From Anaerolineales bacterium (GTDB lineage Bacteria > Chloroflexota > Anaerolineae > Anaerolineales > DRMV01): DNA of 5,402 bases. Numbering within the stretch: the stretch's first letter is position 1; every line of letters starts with the position of its first letter. The notes beneath the pieces are model-generated. The model had not been told where the DNA came from. It made no database searches and saw only the letters and a list, made by a program, of their open reading frames with translations. Both the position numbers and the translations under genes were made by a program. The stretch spans positions 1 to 5,402 of the forward strand of contig JALVOR010000152.1 of NCBI GenBank assembly GCA_027026295.1. Direction: 5' to 3'. Of the stretch, positions 1-5,402 are shown piece after piece.

Positions 1-365
1 GACGCCGCCCGCCCATGCTGCTGGACATTCACGGCAACGACCTGAGCGTTCTGATTGGCCGTCGCGCCGAGCGCCTCAATGCGCTGCAATTCATCACCCG
101 CCTGATTGTGGGCAAGGAACTGGGGCGCACGGCGACCATCATCGTGGACGTGGAGAACTACCGCCAGCGCCGCGAGCAGCAATTGCAGCGCATGGCAAAG
201 CGCCTTGCTGAGGAAGCCGTCCGCACCGGACGCCGTATTTCTATGGAACCTATGCCTGCCAACGAGCGCCGCATTGTCCACATTGTCTTGCGCGACGACC
301 CCCGGGTGAAGACCGAGAGCGTGGGGCGCGAACCGCACCGCAAAGTAACCATCATTCCGCAATAG
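1..365 (+). CDS. khpB: Jag/KhpB-like RNA-binding protein (KH + R3H domains), 5' end outside window
   Basis: This is the C-terminal part of a Jag (SpoIIIJ-associated) / KhpB protein. The frame is open to the left edge, so the true start and any Jag-N domain lie upstream. The ATG at 15 is internal, in the middle of the KH domain. About 120 residues are visible. The KH signature LIGRRAERLNALQFI is encoded at about 51-98. The R3H domain follows, with the R-x3-H core in NERRIVH (Arg codon at 267, His codon at 279) and the family ending TESVGREPHRKVTIIP. In Firmicutes the family binds RNA in the cytoplasm, often with KhpA, and affects cell division and elongation; it is commonly encoded just after yidC. 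That neighbourhood cannot be checked here. The gene ends with TAG and is followed 19 nt later by a strong terminator, so it is probably the last gene of its operon. Family assignment is confident; the biological role is by homology. Confidence 0.9.
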   Translation, partial: RRPPMLLDIHGNDLSVLIGRRAERLNALQFITRLIVGKELGRTATIIVDVENYRQRREQQLQRMAKRLAEEAVRTGRRISMEPMPANERRIVHIVLRDDPRVKTESVGREPHRKVTIIPQ

Positions 366-384
366 CCTTTGGGCGCGCCAATGT

Positions 385-419
385 GCCAGGGCAGGGTTTC
401 CCTTGCCCTGGCTTGTTTT
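385..419 (+). terminator. Rho-independent terminator after khpB
   Basis: A 12-bp stem pairs 385-396 with 401-412 and contains one G-U wobble. It closes a 4-nt TTTC loop and is followed by a T-rich run (TTGTTTT, 413-419). It lies 19 nt after the khpB stop codon and separates that operon from the BFN-dnaB unit. Confidence 0.85.
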
Positions 420-499
420 AAAACCGGGGTTGGGGAACAGCCCGTAAAACGACGATTTCCAAACCGGGACATGGTGGCGGCAATGACTTGGTGAAACAA

Positions 500-508
500 T
501 GTTAGAAT
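500..508 (+). promoter_or_regulatory. Candidate extended -10 promoter for the BFN-dnaB operon
   Basis: TGTTAGAAT matches the TGn-TAtaaT extended -10 form, with hexamer TAGAAT at 503-508 (5 of 6 to consensus). No good -35 hexamer sits 16-18 bp upstream, as expected for an extended -10 promoter. Transcription would start near 515 and leave a leader of about 190 nt. It is the first plausible promoter after the khpB terminator. Confidence 0.45.
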
Positions 509-540
509 AAGAGTACCTGCTCAGCCCTCGGCGAGGAGGC

Positions 541-577
541 TTTGCAGATTGGCACCGATTGGACGGGAAACTGCAAA
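541..577 (+). repeat. Perfect 7-bp inverted repeat in the BFN-operon leader
   Basis: TTTGCAG (541-547) and CTGCAAA (571-577) are exact reverse complements around a 23-nt spacer. The spacer contains a second GATTGG (557-562) that repeats 547-552 at 10-bp spacing. It could be an RNA stem in the leader or a DNA operator half-site pair; the sequence alone does not decide. Confidence 0.4.
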
Positions 578-590
578 CCTGGCGATTCGT

Positions 591-617
591 GATGCGTTCT
601 TGCGTTCCGCGTGCATC
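591..617 (+). repeat. Potential stem in the leader
   Basis: GATGC (591-595) pairs with GCATC (613-617) and can be extended inward by two G-U pairs, leaving a 13-nt loop. It is a weak stem on its own. An outer GCGA/TCGC pairing (582-585 with 627-630) would lengthen the structure. Confidence 0.25.
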
Positions 618-638
618 CGTTGTTATTCGCGTCATCCG

Positions 639-658
639 CAGCCCATGTTCCAGGGCTG
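639..658 (+). repeat. Short hairpin upstream of the BFN start
   Basis: CAGCCC (639-644) pairs perfectly with GGGCTG (653-658) around an 8-nt loop. There is no T tract after it, so it is not a standard terminator. It lies 34 nt before the ribosome binding site and could be part of leader folding. Confidence 0.4.
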
Positions 659-692
659 AGTAGCGATGCCAAAAGTTTTGAATCCCCTTGTT

Positions 693-699
693 GGAGGAG
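693..699 (+). promoter_or_regulatory. Ribosome binding site deciding the BFN start at 708
   Basis: GGAGGAG lies 8 nt before the ATG at 708. The upstream in-frame ATG at 666 has no comparable purine-rich site. The site therefore supports the shorter 216-residue product. Confidence 0.8.
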
Positions 700-707
700 T
701 GCACACC

Positions 708-1358
708 ATGACCGACATGGTGGAGATGGTCATCGACAGCATCCGTGTGAGTCTGGTTTCCCAGCAGCAGGTCATTTTGCTGCGTGAACGCCGGGCGAAC
801 CGCTATTTGCCCATCTGGATTGGCGCATTTGAAGCCAACGCCATTCAACTGGCGCTGCACGAGGTGGAACTTTCCCGCCCGATGACCCATGACCTGATGC
901 GGAATCTCCTCGACACCTTGGGTGCACGGCTTGAGCGGGTCGAAATCGTGGCGCTCAAAGAAAATACTTTTTATGGCAACCTGGTGATTTCCCACGCCGG
1001 GCGGTTGCATTATGTCGATGCCCGCCCGTCGGATGCCATCGCCCTGGCCGTGCGGGTGCATGTGCCCATTTATGCGGCGCGAGAAGTGATAGCCGAAGCC
1101 GGCATTGTGCCCGATGAAGCCATTGACGAACAGAACGAAGGTGTTAGTGCACCTATGCCTCCGCCTGCCGAGGGCAGCCAGCCTTCAAAGCAGCCATCGG
1201 TGGGTGCGCCCCAGCCTTCACAACCCACCGAAGCCGAGACCGCCGAAGACATGGATGCCCGCCTCTCGGTGTTTGCCAGTTTCTTTGAGCAAATAGCCGA
1301 TGACCAGCCTGACGAAGAGGATGACCTATCAGAAGGGCAGACGCACGATGACGAATGA
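708..1358 (+). CDS. Bifunctional nuclease (BFN/DUF151) domain protein
   Basis: A 216-residue protein whose first ~133 residues form a BFN (DUF151, PF02577) domain. Family hallmarks are LPIWIG (34-39), the Glu-Ala-x-Ala-Ile stretch after it (42-46), RPMTHDL (57-63), TFYGNL (87-92) and DARPSDAIALAVR (104-116). BFN proteins from plants were reported to have RNase and DNase activity. The role of most bacterial members is unknown, so activity here is inference. Residues 134-216 are a Pro/Gln/Ser-rich linker and then a strongly acidic segment ending in THDDE, in place of the UVR domain seen in some relatives. The start at 708 is chosen for its GGAGGAG site. The last 11 nt overlap dnaB, so the two are probably translationally coupled. 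It is the first gene of the inferred replication operon, which makes a DNA- or RNA-related role plausible but unproven. Confidence 0.88.
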   Translation: MTDMVEMVIDSIRVSLVSQQQVILLRERRANRYLPIWIGAFEANAIQLALHEVELSRPMTHDLMRNLLDTLGARLERVEIVALKENTFYGNLVISHAGRLHYVDARPSDAIALAVRVHVPIYAAREVIAEAGIVPDEAIDEQNEGVSAPMPPPAEGSQPSKQPSVGAPQPSQPTEAETAEDMDARLSVFASFFEQIADDQPDEEDDLSEGQTHDDE

Positions 1359-2808
1359 AGCAGCCCCCTATTACGACGAACAGCCTGCGCCCTCGATGGC
1401 AATGGCGCCTCATGATCTGCAAGCCGAAGAGGCGTTGCTGGGGGCGGTGCTCATCAGCCCCGAAACCTATGCTGAAGTGGCCCAGATTATCAAGGCTGAA
1501 GACTTCTTCAGCCTGCGCCACCGCTGGATTTGGGAGGCGATTACGCGCCTGAACGAAGGCGACCCTACCGGCGGCGACAGGAAGAGAAAAGCGGTGGACT
1601 TGCTCACCGTTGCCGAAGAATTGGGGCGCGCCGGGCATCTGGACGAGGTTGGGGGGCAGGCCTATTTGGTGCAATTGACCACCGCGGTGCCTTCCTCGCT
1701 GCACGCTGCCCACTACGCCCGCCTGGTCGAGGAAGCCTCGGTGCGGCGGCGCATGTTGGCAGCAGCCGAGCGCATCGCCCAACTGGCGCACCAGCGCGAC
1801 CTCGAAGTGGAAGCCGTGCTGGATGAGGCGGAGAAAACCCTTTTCAACGTCAGTGAGCGGCGCATTACCCGCGGCGTGAAGCCTTTTCGCGAGGTGCTGC
1901 TCAACTACTACGAATACCTTGACCACCTGCGTACTCACCAGGGCGAAGCGGTGGGCATTCCCACCGGCTTCATCGACCTCGATAAACTGCTCAACGGCTT
2001 CCAGCCCTCGGATTTCGTCATCGTGGCAGCCCGCCCCGGCATGGGCAAAACTGCTTTCCTGCTGAGCGTTGCCAGAACCGTGGCGCAGCAATACAAGAAG
2101 CGGGTGGCGGTGTTTTCTCTGGAAATGGCGAACGAGCAATTAGTGCAGCGTTTGCTTTCGCAGGAAACCGGCATTGATTCCCAGCGGCTGCGCACGGGCG
2201 AAATCGCCGCTGACGAATGGGAAAAGATTTCCGCCGCGGTCAACGCGTTGGGGAATGCCCAGATTTTCCTCGATGACACGCCCGCCATCACGCCCATTCA
2301 GTTGCGCACCAAGTGCCGCCGCCTGCACATGGAATTTGGCCTCGACCTCATCATGGTGGACTACCTGCAATTGATGAGCAGCGGCATGCGCTCGGAAAAC
2401 CGCGTGCAGGAAGTTTCGCAGATTTCCCGCAACCTGAAGGCCTTAGCGCGGGAACTCAACGTGCCGGTGGTAGCCGCGGCGCAACTTTCCCGCGCTGTGG
2501 AGCAGCGCGGCGACAAGCGCCCCCTGCTTTCCGACCTGCGCGAATCTGGCTCGTTGGAGCAGGATGCCGACGTCGTGATGTTCATTTACCGCGACGAGGT
2601 ATATAACGAGGAAACCGAGCGCGTCGGGCTGGCGGAAATCATCGTTGCCAAGCACCGCAACGGCCCCACGGGCAAGATTGATCTGGTTTTCCAGAAGGAA
2701 CTGGCGCGCTTCCGCAACGCGGCAACCCACAACGTCGACCCCACGGCGCTGATTTCCGGGCGGACGACGACGCCCCCGCCCCCGCCGCCGGATACTCCGC
2801 CGCTGTAG
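1348..2808 (+). CDS. dnaB: Replicative DNA helicase DnaB
   Basis: A 486-residue hexameric 5'-3' helicase that unwinds DNA at the replication fork. The N-terminal domain (about 20-170) begins with the family hallmark PHDLQAEEALLGAVL and contains the AGHLDEVGGQAYLVQL block. The RecA-like domain has Walker A ARPGMGKT (228-235), the catalytic Glu in FSLEM (E259), Walker B DLIMVDY (333-339) and the arginine-finger segment KHRNGPTG (435-442, R437). No intein is present. In-frame ATGs at 1300 and 1321 also exist. I prefer 1348 because it has AGAAGGG 10 nt upstream, whereas the ATG at 1321 has a purine run directly abutting it. The gene overlaps the BFN stop by 11 nt. Two oddities are a short basic insert (GGDRKRK, about 75-81) where relatives usually have a short loop before the DLLTVAEEL helix, and a Pro-rich C-terminal tail with six consecutive prolines. 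The length is near the usual 440-470 residues once these are allowed for. Confidence 0.97.
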   Translation: MTNEAAPYYDEQPAPSMAMAPHDLQAEEALLGAVLISPETYAEVAQIIKAEDFFSLRHRWIWEAITRLNEGDPTGGDRKRKAVDLLTVAEELGRAGHLDEVGGQAYLVQLTTAVPSSLHAAHYARLVEEASVRRRMLAAAERIAQLAHQRDLEVEAVLDEAEKTLFNVSERRITRGVKPFREVLLNYYEYLDHLRTHQGEAVGIPTGFIDLDKLLNGFQPSDFVIVAARPGMGKTAFLLSVARTVAQQYKKRVAVFSLEMANEQLVQRLLSQETGIDSQRLRTGEIAADEWEKISAAVNALGNAQIFLDDTPAITPIQLRTKCRRLHMEFGLDLIMVDYLQLMSSGMRSENRVQEVSQISRNLKALARELNVPVVAAAQLSRAVEQRGDKRPLLSDLRESGSLEQDADVVMFIYRDEVYNEETERVGLAEIIVAKHRNGPTGKIDLVFQKELARFRNAATHNVDPTALISGRTTTPPPPPPDTPPL

Positions 2809-2824
2809 GCTTCCCGAGGCTGTT

Positions 2825-2828
2825 GGAG
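2825..2828 (+). promoter_or_regulatory. Ribosome binding site supporting ATG 2838 of the DnaD-like gene
   Basis: GGAG lies 9 nt before the ATG at 2838. The alternative TTG at 2823 overlaps this region and has only CGAGG 3 nt upstream, which is too close. The ATG is therefore preferred. Confidence 0.55.
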
Positions 2829-2837
2829 CCGCCCATT

Positions 2838-3539
2838 ATGCCGCCATTCCCCGGTTTCCCCCCCGGCAAAGTGTTGCTGGTGCCCATTCCGGCGCAGTTT
2901 TTCACCCGCCTGCTGCCCGAAATCGACCATTTGGGAGAACTCAAGGTGGTGCTTTATGCTTTCTGGCGGCTCAGCCAGAGCGAAGCGCCGGTGCGTTACC
3001 TCACCCGCGAGGACTTTCTGCACGACGAGGCCTTCATGGCGGGGCTGGGGGAAGGCGCGGAAGCCGAAGCCACGCTGGATGAGGGGCTAACGCGCGCAGT
3101 GGCGCGCGGGGTGCTGCTGCGCGCCGAGGTGGAAGTTGGCGACGCGCCGCTGGTGCTGTATTTTCTCAACACGCCTAAAGGGCGCAGCGCCGCCGATGCG
3201 GTGCGGGGCGGGCACTGGCGGCCTGCTACTGATGAAGACCGCCCGGTACACCTTTACCTGAGCCGCCCCAACATTTTCCGCCTTTATGAAGAACACATTG
3301 GCCCGCTCACGCCGTTGATGGCCGACCAGTTGGAGGAAGCCGAGGCGCAATATCCGCTGGACTGGATTGAAGAGGCGTTTCGTATAGCCGTGGCGAGCAA
3401 CGTCCGCCGCTGGCGCTATATCGAAGCCATTTTGGAACGCTGGAAGAAAGAGGGACGCCATGACCGAACCGCTGGAGGAGATTCTGAAAAGGATCGCCGC
3501 CGATACCTTGACGACCAATTCGCCGACTTCTACGAATGA
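2838..3539 (+). CDS. DnaD-domain replication protein
   Basis: A 233-residue protein that I assign to the DnaD family. Residues about 20-110 have helices and a hydrophobic strand pattern compatible with the winged-helix N-domain (FFTRLLPEID, LKVVLYAFWRL, VLLRAEVEVGDAPLVLYFLN). Residues about 145-206 match the DnaD/DnaB2 C-terminal domain: NIFRLYEEHIGPLTP, then DWIEEAFRIAVASNVRRWRYI and EAILERWKKEG, the W-x-Y-I...IL.xW pattern of the family. In Firmicutes, DnaD remodels DNA at the origin and helps load the helicase. The position between dnaB and a helicase loader fits that role. There is no separate Firmicutes-type DnaB/DnaI set visible. The tail (about 208-233, including RRRYLDDQFADFYE) is encoded in an 80-nt region that also encodes the start of the next gene in another frame. 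The gene lies 29 nt after dnaB. The C-terminal domain call is strong and the N-terminal one is by pattern only. Confidence 0.8.
   Translation: MPPFPGFPPGKVLLVPIPAQFFTRLLPEIDHLGELKVVLYAFWRLSQSEAPVRYLTREDFLHDEAFMAGLGEGAEAEATLDEGLTRAVARGVLLRAEVEVGDAPLVLYFLNTPKGRSAADAVRGGHWRPATDEDRPVHLYLSRPNIFRLYEEHIGPLTPLMADQLEEAEAQYPLDWIEEAFRIAVASNVRRWRYIEAILERWKKEGRHDRTAGGDSEKDRRRYLDDQFADFYE
3447..3454 (+). promoter_or_regulatory. Ribosome binding site for the AAA+ loader inside the DnaD-like gene
   Basis: AAAGAGGG lies 5 nt before the ATG at 3460. It supports initiation inside the upstream gene and hence a long out-of-frame overlap. Confidence 0.65.
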
Positions 3540-4860
3540 AGGCGGCGAGCGCCACTTGTTGCCCGGCGACCCGAACTGCCCCGTGTGCGGTGGGGTGGGG
3601 TATTTGCGTTTCGATGTGCCGCCGGGACACCCCATGTTTGGCAAGGTGGTGCCCTGCGTCTGCCGCTACGAAAACCTGGAACAGCGCCGTCGCAAGCGGT
3701 TGTTTTCCTTCAGCCACCTGGAGGCGTTAGGGCACTTGACCTTCGACACCTTCCAGCCGCGCGGGCGCATTGGCCTGGGGCCGCTGCAGGCGGCTTCGCT
3801 GGAACAGGCTTATAACCTCGCCCGCCAGTTTGCCGAGAACCCCAAGGGGTGGTTGCTGCTTTCGGGCGGCTATGGCTGCGGCAAAACCCACCTTGCGGCG
3901 GCGATTGCCAACGAAGTGGTGGCACGCGGCAAAGCCACCCTGTTCCTCACTGTACCCGATTTGCTCGACTTCCTGCGCTTTGCCTACGGCAGCCAGGAGG
4001 AAACCTTCGAGGAACGCTTCGAGGAAATCCGTCAGGTGCCCTTGCTGGTGCTGGACGACTTCGGCACCCAGAGCGCAACGCCGTGGGCGCAGGAAAAACT
4101 GTTCCAGATTTTGAATTTCCGCTACATCAACCGCCTGCCCACGGTGATTACCACCAACCTGCTGCTGAACGAAATCGATGCTCGCCTGCGCTCGCGCCTG
4201 CAGGACCCCGAACTTGTGACCCACGTTTACATTCAGGCGCCCGATTACCGCCGCCCGATGGACGACACCGGGCATTCGGAACTTTCCACCCTGGGGCTGA
4301 TGGGGCGCTACACCTTTGGCAACTTCAGCCTGCGTGAAGACGAGCGCCTGCCCAAACGGGATGCCGAAAGCCTGCGCAAGGCTTTCGAAGCCGCCCGTGC
4401 CTTTGCCGAAGCGCCCAGCGGCTGGCTGATTTTCACCGGCCCCTACGGCAACGGCAAAACCCACCTCGCGGCGGCTATCGCCAACTATCGCGCCGGCATG
4501 GGCTACCCGCCGTTGTTTGTGGTGGTGCCCGACTTGCTCGACCACCTGCGCGCCACCTTCAACCCCAACAGCACGGTCACCTATGACCGCCGTTTCGAGG
4601 AAATCCGCACCGCACCGCTGCTGATTTTGGACGACCTCGGTACCCAGGCCACCACGCCGTGGGCGCGGGAGAAACTCTACCAGTTGTTCAATTATCGCTA
4701 CACTTCCGAACTGCCCACGGTAATTACCACGGCATTGCCGATGGAAGAAATCGATGCCCGTTTGCGCTCGCGGATGCTGGATTCCCGCCTGAGCCGCCTT
4801 TTCATGATTTCTGCGCCGCCCTATTACGCGAGCCGCCGACGCACCAAAAAAAGAACGTAA
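3460..4860 (+). CDS. DnaC/DnaI-like helicase loader with two tandem AAA+ modules
   Basis: A 466-residue ATPase, roughly one and a half to twice the usual 240-310 residues of DnaC/DnaI. Residues 36-70 are a four-cysteine, probably zinc-binding module: CPVCGGVGYLRF then CVCR (C40, C43, C66, C68), as in some DnaC/DnaI-like loaders. Module 1 (about 84-262) has Walker A GGYGCGKT (136-143), Walker B PLLVLDD (194-200), sensor-1 Asn in VITTN (N233) and RLRSR (242-246). Module 2 (about 275-454) has GPYGNGKT (327-334), PLLILDD (386-392) and RLRSR (434-438), but Ala (A425) at the sensor-1 position. The chain ends in a basic SRRRTKKRT tail. Loaders of this class place DnaB on single-stranded DNA, and the dnaB-dnaD neighbourhood supports that role. 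The start at 3460 has AAAGAGGG 5 nt upstream; the next ATG would remove the first two cysteines. IS21 IstB is a related ATPase, but there is no istA or insertion-sequence end here. The family call is firm; how the doubled architecture works is unknown to me. Confidence 0.88.
   Translation: MTEPLEEILKRIAADTLTTNSPTSTNEGGERHLLPGDPNCPVCGGVGYLRFDVPPGHPMFGKVVPCVCRYENLEQRRRKRLFSFSHLEALGHLTFDTFQPRGRIGLGPLQAASLEQAYNLARQFAENPKGWLLLSGGYGCGKTHLAAAIANEVVARGKATLFLTVPDLLDFLRFAYGSQEETFEERFEEIRQVPLLVLDDFGTQSATPWAQEKLFQILNFRYINRLPTVITTNLLLNEIDARLRSRLQDPELVTHVYIQAPDYRRPMDDTGHSELSTLGLMGRYTFGNFSLREDERLPKRDAESLRKAFEAARAFAEAPSGWLIFTGPYGNGKTHLAAAIANYRAGMGYPPLFVVVPDLLDHLRATFNPNSTVTYDRRFEEIRTAPLLILDDLGTQATTPWAREKLYQLFNYRYTSELPTVITTALPMEEIDARLRSRMLDSRLSRLFMISAPPYYASRRRTKKRT
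3850..4818 (+). repeat. Intragenic duplication of the AAA+ module
   Basis: Bases 3850-4242 and 4423-4818 encode two aligned AAA+ cores of 131 and 132 residues. By hand alignment about 75 of 131 positions are identical (about 57%), with one single-residue indel. The most conserved blocks are GKTHLAAAIAN, VPDLLD, RFEEIR, LPTVITT and EIDARLRSR. The level of divergence points to an old gene-internal duplication or fusion of paralogues, not an assembly artefact. Confidence 0.9.
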
Positions 4861-4898
4861 AATTCCTGATAACTGTCACTCGCGGCGGGGGGGCGGTG

Positions 4899-4907
4899 TG
4901 GTAAGAT
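4899..4907 (+). promoter_or_regulatory. Candidate extended -10 promoter for nifJ
   Basis: TGGTAAGAT fits the TGn-TAtaaT extended -10 form, with hexamer TAAGAT at 4902-4907. No clear -35 is present at normal spacing; CTGTCA at 4873-4878 is 23 bp away. Predicted transcription start is near 4914, giving a leader of about 68 nt. The arrangement resembles the candidate promoter at 500-508. Confidence 0.42.
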
Positions 4908-4932
4908 AACTTGAAAGGCTTTTCCAATTACG

Positions 4933-4948
4933 CTTGCGCTCCCGCAAG
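4933..4948 (+). repeat. Small hairpin in the nifJ leader
   Basis: CTTGCG (4933-4938) pairs with CGCAAG (4943-4948) around a 4-nt CTCC loop. TTA/TAA can add three outer pairs if CG at 4931-4932 bulges. What follows is pyrimidine-rich but not a T tract, so a terminator role is weak. Confidence 0.4.
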
Positions 4949-4951
4949 TAA

Positions 4952-5402
<451 letters not shown>

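Larger units (their letters stand above)
366..707 (+). other. Intergenic region between khpB and the BFN gene
   Basis: This 342-base stretch has no convincing protein gene. It holds the khpB terminator (385-419), a candidate extended -10 promoter (500-508), a leader with several inverted repeats (541-658) and the ribosome binding site of the BFN gene (693-699). I saw nothing recognisable in 420-499. No tRNA, tmRNA, SRP or RNase P RNA signature was found on either strand by eye. An ATG at 666 is in frame with the BFN gene but lacks a good ribosome binding site and adds 14 residues outside the family's conserved start. Confidence 0.6.

Noticed and set aside
541..620. tRNA or c-di-GMP (GEMM) riboswitch in the leader
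   Set aside because: No cloverleaf or GGTTCRA arm could be built. The GGAAACTGCAAACC stretch only superficially recalls GEMM and lacks the rest of its core.
666..707. Upstream ATG start for the BFN protein
   Set aside because: It has no suitable ribosome binding site, and the added 14 residues are outside the conserved domain. The ATG at 708 has GGAGGAG at ideal spacing.
1153..2139. Long open frame on the - strand (about 328 codons) opposite BFN/dnaB
   Set aside because: It lies opposite the strongly conserved dnaB coding frame. Its translation has no recognisable domain and is rich in His, Arg and Gly, as expected of a GC-rich antisense shadow.
3727..4545. Open frame on the - strand (about 272 codons) opposite the loader
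   Set aside because: It mirrors the codon pattern of the AAA+ gene and shows no domain, ribosome binding site or promoter of its own.
3850..4818. Assembly or sequencing artefact creating the AAA+ duplication
   Set aside because: The two copies differ at about 43% of residues and include an indel, so they cannot be a recent mis-join of one locus copied twice.
4846..4853. A7-G run near the end of the loader as a programmed -1 frameshift site
   Set aside because: The zero-frame codons are AAA AAA AGA, which does not fit the X-XXY-YYZ slippery layout. The stop follows only one codon later and no downstream coding extension is recognisable.
3460..4860. IstB-type ATPase of an IS21 element
   Set aside because: IstB is related, but there is no istA transposase, no terminal inverted repeats, and the neighbours are dnaB and a DnaD-like gene. 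The four-cysteine N-terminal module also fits helicase loaders.

Overview
The window is a GC-rich bacterial chromosomal segment with all genes on the + strand. It looks like core, not accessory, DNA. A Jag/KhpB-type RNA-binding protein, a BFN-domain protein and a DnaB helicase sit beside a DnaD-domain protein and a DnaC/DnaI-like loader. Together with a one-polypeptide pyruvate:ferredoxin oxidoreductase, this set suggests a thermophilic or anaerobic Chloroflexota (Anaerolineae-like) organism. That assignment is inference from protein style and gene content; no rRNA or other strong marker is present.

Layout. Bases 1-365 hold the 3' part of a jag/khpB gene, cut by the window edge, followed by an intrinsic terminator (385-419). 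Bases 420-707 carry no gene. They contain a candidate extended -10 promoter near 500-508 and a roughly 190-nt leader with several inverted repeats. From 708 to 4860 four tightly packed genes look like one operon: a bifunctional-nuclease (BFN/DUF151) protein, the replicative helicase DnaB, a DnaD-domain protein, and a DnaC/DnaI-like AAA+ helicase loader. Junctions are an 11-nt overlap, a 29-nt gap and an 80-nt overlap. Bases 4861-4981 are a short intergenic region with a second candidate extended -10 promoter, a small hairpin and a very strong Shine-Dalgarno sequence. They lead into the start of nifJ (pyruvate:ferredoxin oxidoreductase), which runs off the window end.

How the genes work together. 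DnaB, the DnaD-like protein and the AAA+ loader are the parts needed to place the hexameric helicase on DNA, and here they are encoded consecutively. The most unusual object is the loader. After one N-terminal four-cysteine module it has two full AAA+ ATPase modules in tandem in one chain, about 57% identical by hand alignment. Both keep Walker A, Walker B and the RLRSR motif, but the second has Ala in place of the sensor-1 Asn. This looks like a covalent dimer of a DnaC-type loader with specialised halves. nifJ appears to be a separate transcription unit for central anaerobic carbon metabolism.
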